In this document: piece after piece, positions 1-7,743 of the stretch | Layout: every line of letters begins with the position of its first letter | Numbering within the stretch: position 1 is the first letter of the stretch | From: an uncultured Nitrospirales bacterium | GTDB lineage: Bacteria > Nitrospirota > Nitrospiria > Nitrospirales > UBA8639 | Length of the DNA: 64,000 nt | Direction: 5' to 3' | NCBI GenBank assembly: GCA_958295805.1 | Contig: OY282373.1 | Coordinates: forward strand, 2,513,001-2,577,000 | Program-made: the position numbers and the translations under genes | The notes under the pieces: model-generated | The model's input: the letters and a program-made list of their open reading frames with translations, nothing else | What the model was told of the DNA's origin: nothing | Databases searched by the model: none

Positions 1-21
1 GAGAATTATCAAGGTCTCACC

Positions 22-564
22 ATGGCCGACCAGCACGACTCCCCGACTCGCGCAGCGGAATCGCCGTCCGCCGACCACAAAGCGCATGGTCCCGCGTCCG
101 TGGCGTGTCGCGTTATTACCTGTAGCGATACCCGGACGCCGGAAACCGATACAAGCGGGCAACTCATTCGAGCTTTGCTCGAAGAAGCCGGGCATCGAAT
201 CCATGCGTATCACGTCGTAAAAGATGAGCCGACCCACGTGCGGTCGCTCATCCGACAATCCGGCGTGGATGACACGTTGGACGCGCTCATCATCAACGGC
301 GGCACCGGCATGTCGCAACGGGATTCCACGTTTGAAGCCGTCAACGCGCTGCTGGAAAAACACATCCCCGGCTTCGGCGAACTCTTCCGATCGTTATCCT
401 ACAAAGACATTGGGTCATCAGCCATGCTAAGCAGAGCACTAGCCGGCCTTTATCGAGGGAAAGTGATTTTTTCGATTCCCGGATCAAGCGGCGCGGTTCG
501 ATTGGCCATGGAAGCCCTCATTCTTCCCGAACTTTCCCATCTTGTCGGGGAAATACGGAAATAA
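22..564 (+). CDS. moaB: MoaB/MogA-family molybdenum cofactor biosynthesis protein
   Basis: Predicted cytoplasmic protein of molybdopterin synthesis, of the family that adenylylates molybdopterin before metal insertion. The 180-aa product has the MoCF-binding fold: a VITCSD beta strand and ETDTSG near residues 31-46, the GGTG motif at 93-96, and PGSSGAV near 153-159. The first 25 residues are a polar extension beyond the usual start. An AAGG lies about 8 bases before the ATG. It stands alone on the plus strand, followed by a toxin-antitoxin patch. The family is clear; MoaB versus MogA specificity is not resolved from sequence. Confidence 0.9.
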   Translation: MADQHDSPTRAAESPSADHKAHGPASVACRVITCSDTRTPETDTSGQLIRALLEEAGHRIHAYHVVKDEPTHVRSLIRQSGVDDTLDALIINGGTGMSQRDSTFEAVNALLEKHIPGFGELFRSLSYKDIGSSAMLSRALAGLYRGKVIFSIPGSSGAVRLAMEALILPELSHLVGEIRK

Positions 565-631
565 CGTCCCCCCACTTACGTGTTCCTAACAGACACTTGC
601 CCGACTGTATCTTTTGGGATACGATTGGCTG

Positions 632-922
632 ATGATTGAGGTTCGCCAAACCGATGTCTATGCTCGATGGTTCAGGCGGCTTCGGGACAGACAGGTAAGA
701 GCGCGTATCAACGCTCGTATCAGGCGGCTGTCGTTGGGCAATCCCGGAAATGTTCGAGCGGTCGGGGAGGGCGTCTCGGAACTTCGCATCGACTATGGCC
801 CTGGCTATCGCGTTTACTTCATACAGCGAGGGCAATTTTTGGCGCTCTTGCTAGCTGGTGGCGATAAGAGTACCCAGGATCAGGATATTGAAAAGGCGCG
901 CAATCTGGCGCGAGAGCTATAA
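632..922 (+). CDS. RelE/HigB-type toxin (Gp49-like addiction module killer)
   Basis: A 96-aa basic protein of the RelE/ParE superfamily in its HigB/Gp49-like branch: an N-terminal YARWFRRLRD helix, INARIRRLSLGN, then ELRIDYGPGYRVYF and LLLAGGDKSTQ, which is the usual C-terminal core. Known members cleave mRNA on the ribosome and are neutralised by a partner. I chose the ATG at 632 because the protein then begins MIEVRQ as in relatives; a TTG at 614 would add six residues. The partner at 1129 follows after an unusually long gap of about 200 bp instead of overlapping. Confidence 0.85.
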   Translation: MIEVRQTDVYARWFRRLRDRQVRARINARIRRLSLGNPGNVRAVGEGVSELRIDYGPGYRVYFIQRGQFLALLLAGGDKSTQDQDIEKARNLAREL

Positions 923-1128
923 CGGAAGCATTGCCTTATCCTCCCCGGGAGAAAGAGAGCAATACGCGCCTCGACCTTGCTCTTGGGGGAATAACGGACA
1001 GGAACGGCACGGAGAACGGTATACAGTATTGTCCCAATTTCGGGAAGCAGGTGTGTTTCTGTGAAGAAGGGTCTTGAGGCGATAAACAAGAAATATCCCT
1101 GTTCGTAAAAATTCTAATGGAGGCGGCA
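923..1128. other. Spacer between toxin and antitoxin
   Basis: About 205 bases separate the toxin stop from the antitoxin start. I see no complete gene here. Modules of this type normally have a few bases of spacing or an overlap, so this may hold a separate antitoxin promoter or be the result of an insertion. No clear promoter boxes or long inverted repeats were seen. Confidence 0.4.
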
Positions 1129-1425
1129 ATGGCAAAGATGCAGACCCAGCCGTGGGACGCGGCAAATTACCTGGAGACGAAGGAGGACATCGTTCTCTAC
1201 CTTGAAGCGGCTTTTGAAGACGGCGACCCGGGACTGATAGCGGCTGCGTTGGGCGACATCGCGAGGGCCAAGGGGATGATGAAGATCGCCGCCAAAGCCG
1301 GTTTGGGTAGGGAGAGCCTGTACAAGGCACTGTCACCCGACGGCAACCCGGAGTTCGCCACCGTGCTCAAGGTCATGCGAGCCCTGGGCCTCCGGCTTCA
1401 CGCGTCCGCTTCGACTTCCCGATAA
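1129..1425 (+). CDS. HigA-like antitoxin (HI1420-type addiction module antidote)
   Basis: A 98-aa protein with the layout of the HI1420-type antidote family: an N-terminal WDAANYLET segment, a LYLEAAFEDGDP stretch, then a helix-turn-helix (IAAKAGLGRESLYKAL) and VMRALGLRLH. It should bind and silence the upstream RelE-type toxin and repress the locus. A GGAGG at 1119-1123, five bases before the ATG at 1129, fixes this start over the in-frame ATG at 1117. That good ribosome binding site and the gap to the toxin suggest independent translation. Confidence 0.85.
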   Translation: MAKMQTQPWDAANYLETKEDIVLYLEAAFEDGDPGLIAAALGDIARAKGMMKIAAKAGLGRESLYKALSPDGNPEFATVLKVMRALGLRLHASASTSR

Positions 1426-1468
1426 CGAGTGATGGGGGAATCGGTTAGTGGAAACAGGAGGATTTTTG

Positions 1469-1900
1469 ATGCGCTACCTGTATCCATGTGTTCTGACACC
1501 AGAAGAAGAAGGCGGGTTCTTTGTGGCCTTTCCCGACGTGCCTGGGGCGCTTACCAGTAGCATAAACCGGGCGGAAGCCTTGACGCTGGCCGAAGACGCT
1601 CTTGGTGCCGCTCTGGCTGGTTACGTTCACGAACGTTGGGATATTCCGACCCCGAGCCCCGTCGCCAAGGGTCAAGTGCTCATTGCCGTTCCTCCTGTTG
1701 TCGCCGCCAAGCTGGCCCTCTATACGGCAATGCGTGAACAGGGAATCACGAACGTTATGCTTGCTGCTAGAGTGGGTTTGAGCGAATCGGTCGTCCGCCG
1801 CCTTCTGAATCCCGATCACCGCTCGCACATCAGCCGAATCGAAAAGGCGCTCCGTGCCGTGGGCCGCAGCCTGGTGGTCGGAGACAGGAACGCGGCCTAG
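1469..1900 (+). CDS. HicB-family antitoxin, orphan
   Basis: A 143-aa protein. Residues 1-65 have the HicB partial RNase H-like fold (MRYLYPCVLTPEEEGGF, FPDVPGA, AEDALGAAL), and the C-terminus has a DNA-binding helix-turn-helix (MLAARVGLSESVVRRLLNP). Such proteins neutralise the HicA mRNA interferase and repress their operon. AGGAGG at 1456-1461, seven bases before the ATG at 1469, sets the start over the GTG at 1448. No HicA-like ORF of about 60-80 aa is seen on either side, so it is an orphan antitoxin or pairs with a toxin elsewhere. Confidence 0.82.
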   Translation: MRYLYPCVLTPEEEGGFFVAFPDVPGALTSSINRAEALTLAEDALGAALAGYVHERWDIPTPSPVAKGQVLIAVPPVVAAKLALYTAMREQGITNVMLAARVGLSESVVRRLLNPDHRSHISRIEKALRAVGRSLVVGDRNAA

Positions 1901-1938
1901 TGCTCTCGCGTCACGCCGTGCCTGATGAGCCGCTTGAT

Positions 1939-2976
1939 TCAGGGGCTTGGGACAAGGATGATTTTGCCGAAGGACTTTCTGGCGAGCATTCGTTCTTGGG
2001 CACGGCGGGCGTCAGACAATGGAAAGACCGAATCCACGACGGGTTTGAGTTTCCCGTCTCTGATGAAGCGGCTGACTTCCAGAAGTTCGGCGCGAGTGCC
2101 CATGTAGGAGCCCATGATCGTTAATTGCCTCGCATAGACGTATCGCACGTCCAATCGGCTCTCCGGCCCGGATGTCGAGCCACACGTGACCAACCGCCCG
2201 CCACGAGTTAATGAGCGCAGGCATTGCTCCCACACCGCCTGTCCGACGTGTTCGACGACCACGTCCACACCTTGACCGTCCGTGGCCGCCCGGATGCGTT
2301 CCGTCACGTCCTCCCTGGCGTGATTGATGACCACGTCGGCCCCGATCATTCCGGCGCGTTCAATCTTGTCATCAGTTCCGACCGTGCTCAGCACCCGCGC
2401 CCCGAGCAGACGGGCGATTTGAACCCCCATGCTCCCCACGCCGCTGCCGGCACCCATGACCAGCACGGTTTCCCCGGGTTGCACGTTGGCCAAGGTTTTC
2501 ACCATGTGCCACGCCGTCACCGACACCAAGGGATAGGCCGCGGCTTGTTCAACGGTCAACCCCTCCGGCATCGGCAGAAGGTTGACGGCGGGCACCTTGA
2601 CAAACTCCGCGTAGCCCCCATCCACCTGAGCCCCGACGAGACGGTACGTCGAACAGAAATTATCTTTTCCGGCTAAACAGTATTCACACTGCCAACAACT
2701 GATGCCCGGGGACACCACGACGGGCTGCCCGATGGAAAACGGCGCGTACACCCCTTCCCCGACCCGTTCGACCACGCCACTCACGTCGCACCCTGAAACA
2801 TGGGGAAGCGTGATCGGGTAATTGGGGATTCCTTGACGAATCCAGATGTCTAAATGGTTGAGGGCACAGGCGCGGACGCGGACCAGGACTTCGCCCGCTT
2901 GAGGCACGGGGACGGCTACGTCTTCATAGATAAGTTGCTCCGGGCCGCCGTGTTGATGAAAGGTGACCGCTTTCAT
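1939..2976 (-). CDS. Zinc-binding alcohol dehydrogenase / MDR-family oxidoreductase
   Basis: A 345-aa medium-chain dehydrogenase/reductase. It has an N-terminal GroES-like domain with candidate catalytic zinc ligands (C37, H59), a structural zinc lobe C94-X2-C97-X2-C100-X7-C108, and a Rossmann domain with GAGSGVGSMG. This layout predicts NAD(P)-dependent oxidation or reduction of an alcohol, aldehyde or enone; the substrate is unknown. The ATG at 2976 gives the usual MKAV start, while a GTG at 2988 adds four residues and has a GGGGAAG a few bases upstream, so the start is uncertain. It is convergent with the HicB gene and lies just downstream of the PhzF gene. Confidence 0.88.
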   Translation of the reverse strand: MKAVTFHQHGGPEQLIYEDVAVPVPQAGEVLVRVRACALNHLDIWIRQGIPNYPITLPHVSGCDVSGVVERVGEGVYAPFSIGQPVVVSPGISCWQCEYCLAGKDNFCSTYRLVGAQVDGGYAEFVKVPAVNLLPMPEGLTVEQAAAYPLVSVTAWHMVKTLANVQPGETVLVMGAGSGVGSMGVQIARLLGARVLSTVGTDDKIERAGMIGADVVINHAREDVTERIRAATDGQGVDVVVEHVGQAVWEQCLRSLTRGGRLVTCGSTSGPESRLDVRYVYARQLTIMGSYMGTRAELLEVSRFIRDGKLKPVVDSVFPLSDARRAQERMLARKSFGKIILVPSP

Positions 2977-3019
2977 GGTCCGTCTCACGGGCTTCTTCCC
3001 CCGGGCTGGTGAATTCCGA

Positions 3020-3952
3020 CTAGAACAGCAGTTTGCCTTCGGCCACCATCACGGCTTGTCCCCCGACTTTGATCTCTTGAATGACGTCGTCATCAGAAAA
3101 CACCTGGACGGTAATGCGCGACGGCCGATCAATTTCATATCCCTGTTCAATGAGCACTTCCGTAGTCGGGCCGACGTCCACGACGCCGTTGTTGACGAGA
3201 TAGGCCCCAAGTGCCCCACTCGCGCTTCCCGTGGCCGGGTCCTCCGATATGCCGATGGGCGCCGCGAACATGCGCGTATGGACGCTCGCCCAATCTTCGA
3301 CGGTCATGGTCGTGAACACCATGAGGCCGTTGACGCCCAGTTTCTCACACACCCCCTTCGTTTCGATCAGGTCGGCTTGAATCGATTTCACGGCGGTAAG
3401 CGTGCGGAGCGGAACGATCGCCACCGGCAAGCCGGTCGAGACCACTTCGACCGGCAGATGGGTGTCCGTAATCGTGGATTTGTTGACTCTCAAGGCCCGG
3501 CTGATTTCGTAGAGGTCCTGAATGTCATCGACCGTTCCCAGAAATTGCGGCGTGGGCTGAGACATCACGACGTGAGCAACCCGGCCGTCGGACACGTACA
3601 ATTCAATGGGAAAGAGGCCGATGTTGCACTCAAACGTGAACCGCGTCACGGGTTCCCGTAAGGGAAATTTCTGCAACGAACCAAGCACAAAAAAGGTGCC
3701 GATGACCGGATGACCCGCGAACGGAATTTCTTGAGTCGGCGTAAAGATACGCAGCTTGACCACCGCGGCAGGATCGGTCGGAGGCACGACGAACACGGTC
3801 TCCGAAAGATTCATCTCACGCGCAATCCGCTGGAATTCCCGGTCGGTTAAATCCTCAGCGTCCGGAATCACGGCGACGGGATTGCCGCCGAACGGCTCAT
3901 CCGCAAATACGTCCGCCTTGTAAAATTGCAAGCGTCTGGTGGGAGTGGTCAT
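3020..3952 (-). CDS. PhzF-family isomerase
   Basis: A 310-aa protein of the PhzF/diaminopimelate-epimerase-like fold. It shows FGGNPVAV near 21-28, the conserved NLSETVF with the predicted catalytic glutamate E51, AGHPVIGT, and GISEDPATGSASGALGAYL in the C-terminal half. PhzF itself isomerises a phenazine precursor, but most members are housekeeping isomerases or epimerases of unknown substrate, and no phenazine genes are near. It shares direction with the downstream dehydrogenase. Confidence 0.9.
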   Translation of the reverse strand: MTTPTRRLQFYKADVFADEPFGGNPVAVIPDAEDLTDREFQRIAREMNLSETVFVVPPTDPAAVVKLRIFTPTQEIPFAGHPVIGTFFVLGSLQKFPLREPVTRFTFECNIGLFPIELYVSDGRVAHVVMSQPTPQFLGTVDDIQDLYEISRALRVNKSTITDTHLPVEVVSTGLPVAIVPLRTLTAVKSIQADLIETKGVCEKLGVNGLMVFTTMTVEDWASVHTRMFAAPIGISEDPATGSASGALGAYLVNNGVVDVGPTTEVLIEQGYEIDRPSRITVQVFSDDDVIQEIKVGGQAVMVAEGKLLF

Positions 3953-4096
3953 ACGTCGAGAAAAGGCCGCAGGCCAAGTAGCTACGTCATTCTGAAGAGC
4001 AGACTGACATCAAGGGAGGGTGTTCAGCAAAATGCCCTCCTCCATTTATGAGACCGCTTCTCGTGCAGTCGAAAAACAGGGAGGTAGTAAAACACG

Positions 4097-5335
4097 TCAG
4101 GCACTGAAAGGCAAGGCTTCGTACTGGGTGGACAAGGGATTCCGCACGTAGTCTTCGACGTAATTGTGAAGGGTGCCGTTTCGGTACAATCGGGCATTGG
4201 CAAATTTCGTGTCGATTTGGTGGAGCACCCGGACCTTGACTCCCGTTTTTTTCGTAAATTCATCAACGGTCACGCCCATGATGTCCATGTTCGTCCCACG
4301 CCCGGATTCCATCACGCATTTAGGGACGTACAATCGTTTCTGATCGGTGAGCCGCCGTTGAATGTCTTCAAACGTCAGCAGCACGGTACAATCGGAATCG
4401 CCACCCAGAACGGCGTTCGGCACAAAGAAAAACCGGGCCCGGTTGCGTCGATACATCGTCAAAATTTTATGCACGCTGGCCGCCGTCACCACGTGATCCT
4501 TTTTGTCGAGTTCCAATGAATCAAACAGGCTCACGATCCGTTTCCGATTCAGAAAAGCCGTCACGGCCGCTTCAGTATGAATCGTCATCACGTTCGGCAA
4601 CCCGAGGTCATAAATGCGTTCCGCCTCAACGGGCAGAAACGTGCGCCCTTGCCGCATGAGAGCGGCCGTCTCCTCCTTGAGGCCGCGAACGGGCGTGAGA
4701 CAGCCCATCCACAACACGCATTGCTGATTGACGGCTGAAATCTCCGCCGCGTCCTTCGACATCGTCCCTTCGTCGAACGCGTAAAAATTGGCTGAAGACA
4801 CGGACGGGCCATCCAGCACTTTCATCAGATGCCGGACGGACGGCGCATGAGGCATCATCTGCTGCCGGTATCGGCTCAGCGTAATCACCGACAATTCAAA
4901 ATTGATCCGCCCGGGATATTGTGCCGCCAACTGATGAATCTTGGGCACGTGTACGAAGCCGACCGTAAAGAATTGAATGCTCTTATCGGTGTATTTCAGA
5001 AAATCTTCCACCCATTCCATGGCTTTCGGGTGGAGGAACAAATCCGTCCATTCCATGTATTCGTTCCCCCCCAGACACCAGAACTGCATGGGGTCGGTCG
5101 GCTTGGCGTTGATGTAGTTGAGGATAAATTCCCAATCATCCTGCGTGGTTTTCGGAGGGTCTTTGGTTTCACGATACGAATGGTCGAGTTCATAACAGAA
5201 GGAGCATTCCACGGGACACTTTTTCCCCAGACTCAACGGGATTTTGCCCGCGTCCATTTCGCGCGTCAGCACTTCCCGATGCCCTTTGCCCTGCAACACC
5301 AACGTGGGTTCTAAAACCGGAAGATCCCGTCCCAT
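4097..5335 (-). CDS. Radical SAM protein with DUF512-like C-terminal region
   Basis: A 412-aa predicted radical SAM enzyme. The cluster motif is canonical CX3CX2C (C40-X3-C44-X2-C47, then Y). A LGGNEYMEW segment resembles the GGE strand that contacts SAM. The C-terminal third (VPNAVLGGD, LLTFEDI, YVPKCVMESG, MGVTVDEF) resembles the tail of DUF512-type radical SAM proteins, but the N-terminal PDZ of that group is absent; this link is by eye. It has no signal peptide or membrane helix. It lies downstream of two B12-type radical SAM genes on the same strand, separated by a J-domain-like gene on the other strand. Substrate unknown. Confidence 0.75.
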   Translation of the reverse strand: MGRDLPVLEPTLVLQGKGHREVLTREMDAGKIPLSLGKKCPVECSFCYELDHSYRETKDPPKTTQDDWEFILNYINAKPTDPMQFWCLGGNEYMEWTDLFLHPKAMEWVEDFLKYTDKSIQFFTVGFVHVPKIHQLAAQYPGRINFELSVITLSRYRQQMMPHAPSVRHLMKVLDGPSVSSANFYAFDEGTMSKDAAEISAVNQQCVLWMGCLTPVRGLKEETAALMRQGRTFLPVEAERIYDLGLPNVMTIHTEAAVTAFLNRKRIVSLFDSLELDKKDHVVTAASVHKILTMYRRNRARFFFVPNAVLGGDSDCTVLLTFEDIQRRLTDQKRLYVPKCVMESGRGTNMDIMGVTVDEFTKKTGVKVRVLHQIDTKFANARLYRNGTLHNYVEDYVRNPLSTQYEALPFSA

Positions 5336-5448
5336 TTCGCTACGCTCCGCGACGCCCCGGCGCGTTCACGATCACCGAAGCCCGCATTGACACGCTCCGT
5401 ACACGTTTGCCACACTTTGTCCGACGCGAGAACACGATCCCTCCAACC

Positions 5449-5745
5449 ATGCACGGCCCCTCTTCATTGAACGAACCGCCCGATCCCGCACCCGACGAAT
5501 CAGTGACCACCGCCTTAACGCTCTTCAATCTCACCCTGCCGCTTCACCCCGCGACCCTGCACCAGCGATACCAGGAACTCCTGGTCACCTGGCATCCTCA
5601 CCGATACGCCAACCTGACCAACAATCCCACCAGATACATGCAAATGTACAAGAAAGGGGAAGCCATGACAAAGGAGATTCAGGCTGCGTATCGCGTGCTG
5701 AAGGAGTGGATGGACAACCAGGAAGGCACGCCCCTTTCAAGCTGA
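5449..5745 (+). CDS. Degenerate J-domain-like small protein
   Basis: A 98-aa protein resembling a J domain: helix LHPATLHQRYQELLVTWHP, a loop, then EAMTKEIQAAYRVLKEW like J-domain helix 3. The HPD tripeptide needed to stimulate DnaK is replaced by HPH (residues 49-51), so DnaK coupling is doubtful. The ATG at 5449 is preferred over a TTG at 5407; neither has a strong ribosome binding site. It is divergent from the radical SAM gene ending at 4097 and convergent with the B12-type radical SAM gene ending at 5776. Confidence 0.55.
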   Translation: MHGPSSLNEPPDPAPDESVTTALTLFNLTLPLHPATLHQRYQELLVTWHPHRYANLTNNPTRYMQMYKKGEAMTKEIQAAYRVLKEWMDNQEGTPLSS

Positions 5746-5775
5746 CGATCCGCCACGGGACGCACGTGGCGTCTA

Positions 5776-7737
5776 TTAGACCGAATGGGTGACGACCCTC
5801 GCCATTCCCGGCTCTCCCTCTTTTCCACCTTCAGGATCGGCTTTGGCTACGGGCCACGTAATCAAACCGGCGACCGTATCGGCTTGAGCGTCGGCCGGAC
5901 TGTGATGAGTGGCGTAAATTTGCGGCAGGACGTTGGAGCCGAACTTCGAGATATACAGAAAAATCTGCTCGCGCGCGTTGATCCGCACGGCCCACGGCTC
6001 AAAGTCATTCTGATAAAACTCTTCGCACAACTGCATGGCGTCCAGGCAGCTCACGCCGTCCGGTTCGTTCAGCGTGTAGTAATAATCCAGGGGCATGTCG
6101 TACTCGTCCTGTTTGTGAATCGTCATGCCGAACCGTTCGGGGTGCCTCACCATCGGGGTGTGCCGATACGCCACGAAATAAAACACCTCCACGGAATGAA
6201 TGTGGGATTTATTGTTCAGCAAGAACTGCCGGGTGTCTTCCGCTTCCCCCCGCGTTTCCCCGGGAAACCCGTAAAACGCCATGACGTGGTTCCAGATACC
6301 CACCCGCGCCGCCTCCCGTAAATTCCGTTCGATCACGCTCTTCTTCGCGTGTTTATCCATCAGTTCCAACACTCGTTCATTCGCCGATTCCATCCCGTAA
6401 TACAGCGTCTTGCACCCGGACTTGGCCGCAAGGTCCCAGATTTCCGGGTCCTGAAGCGTCTCTTCAAACCGGATCAACGTCGTCCATTTGATGTCCACCC
6501 GTTCTTCCACCAGCAATTGCGACACCTTTTTGAAGAGCGCGGGGGGATAGGATTCATCGGCGAACAGGAAATGCTCCGCGTGATATTTGTCTTTCAAGGC
6601 CTTGACCTCGCGCACCACGTCATGAGCCGGCTTGCCGCGATACTGGTCAAAGTATCCCTGCCCGTGGTCGCAGAACGTACACCGGCCCCAGTAACACCCG
6701 CGGGTGGCCAGATACGGCAGAATCCGGGTGGGCACGAAATAGGAGTCCAACGGCATCCCCTCGAAATCCGGCAGCGGCAGCGCCGTCGTCTTTTCCGTAT
6801 AAATCTCCGCGTTCGTGCAAATCCGTCCGGCGTCCCGATAGATCAGATTCGGCACCGCCTGCCACGCTCGATCACCCACCAGGGCTTCCAACAGCCACAG
6901 CAAGGCGTGTTCGCCTTCATACAGAATGGCCGAATCAAACACGGACGTGAAAAACGCTTCCTGTTTCGTCAAATCTTCCTGCAAGCGGGTCACCACGTTG
7001 CCGCCCACCGTCACGTGGACGTCCGGGAACGCCTCTTTAATCATTTTGCAGAAGGTGAACCCGGCAATCAGTTGCATTTTGGTTCCGATCGACACCCCGA
7101 CCACGTCGGGCCGCTCTTTACCGACCGCCGACAGCACCAACTGGCGGCAAACGTCCCGATACACGTTCACCTGCTCATCGTCCAGGCACGCGAGAACCTC
7201 CCGCGAGACCCCGGGCCGATAGCCCAAATGACTTTCCATGGGGTAATACACGAGAGACGCCGGATAATACGCCGCGGAAATATACCGCATGACGTCCCGA
7301 AACACGTTCAACGCCCATTCGAGTTTATCGGCGTCATAAAAATCTTCACTCCGGTTGATGCGTTTGGCCTCCTCGGCGTTCGCCGCCAGGTCCATCACGT
7401 CCAACGCTAACGCCTCGTCCAGACGGGCCCGCTGTTCCGTCTCCTTCTCACTCAAGCCTTCGCGTTGTGCCTTGGCCTCCAGCACGCGTTGCCGTTGCAC
7501 CATGCGGGCATTGACCCAGATCAGAAACACGTCGCTGAAGAACAACTCATACATCTCGATGTTGACGTCCTTCTGAATGACGTCATGGCCATTCGCGCGA
7601 AGGACCGACGTCAGACTCGGCAGCGCCAGATACGGCGCGGTGGGCACCCATTCCGGCGGGAACAGCAGCATGGTCTTCAACTTGCGACCGCTCTTGGGCT
7701 TGACGGATGAAGAATCGACGTGCAGCAGGGTGGACAT
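5776..7737 (-). CDS. B12-binding-type radical SAM protein (paralogue 2)
   Basis: A 653-aa enzyme. The N-terminus (MLLFPPEW, LTSVLRANGHDVIQKDV) matches the first part of a cobalamin-binding Rossmann domain. A helical insert at about 70-200 precedes its continuation (PDVVGVSIGTKMQL, VHVTVGGN). The radical SAM core follows, with C348-X4-C353-X2-C356 in RGCYWGRCTFC, then FADESYPP and YYGMESANERVLELM. The cluster spacing is CX4CX2C, not the common CX3CX2C. No DXHXXG cobalamin-ligand motif is seen, as in many of the family. It starts six bases after the upstream paralogue, so they are surely co-transcribed. Role unknown. Confidence 0.85.
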   Translation of the reverse strand: MSTLLHVDSSSVKPKSGRKLKTMLLFPPEWVPTAPYLALPSLTSVLRANGHDVIQKDVNIEMYELFFSDVFLIWVNARMVQRQRVLEAKAQREGLSEKETEQRARLDEALALDVMDLAANAEEAKRINRSEDFYDADKLEWALNVFRDVMRYISAAYYPASLVYYPMESHLGYRPGVSREVLACLDDEQVNVYRDVCRQLVLSAVGKERPDVVGVSIGTKMQLIAGFTFCKMIKEAFPDVHVTVGGNVVTRLQEDLTKQEAFFTSVFDSAILYEGEHALLWLLEALVGDRAWQAVPNLIYRDAGRICTNAEIYTEKTTALPLPDFEGMPLDSYFVPTRILPYLATRGCYWGRCTFCDHGQGYFDQYRGKPAHDVVREVKALKDKYHAEHFLFADESYPPALFKKVSQLLVEERVDIKWTTLIRFEETLQDPEIWDLAAKSGCKTLYYGMESANERVLELMDKHAKKSVIERNLREAARVGIWNHVMAFYGFPGETRGEAEDTRQFLLNNKSHIHSVEVFYFVAYRHTPMVRHPERFGMTIHKQDEYDMPLDYYYTLNEPDGVSCLDAMQLCEEFYQNDFEPWAVRINAREQIFLYISKFGSNVLPQIYATHHSPADAQADTVAGLITWPVAKADPEGGKEGEPGMARVVTHSV

Positions 7738-7743
7738 CGCGGT

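Noticed and set aside
3020-3952. Phenazine biosynthesis
   Set aside because: Only a PhzF-family protein is present; the rest of the pathway is absent.
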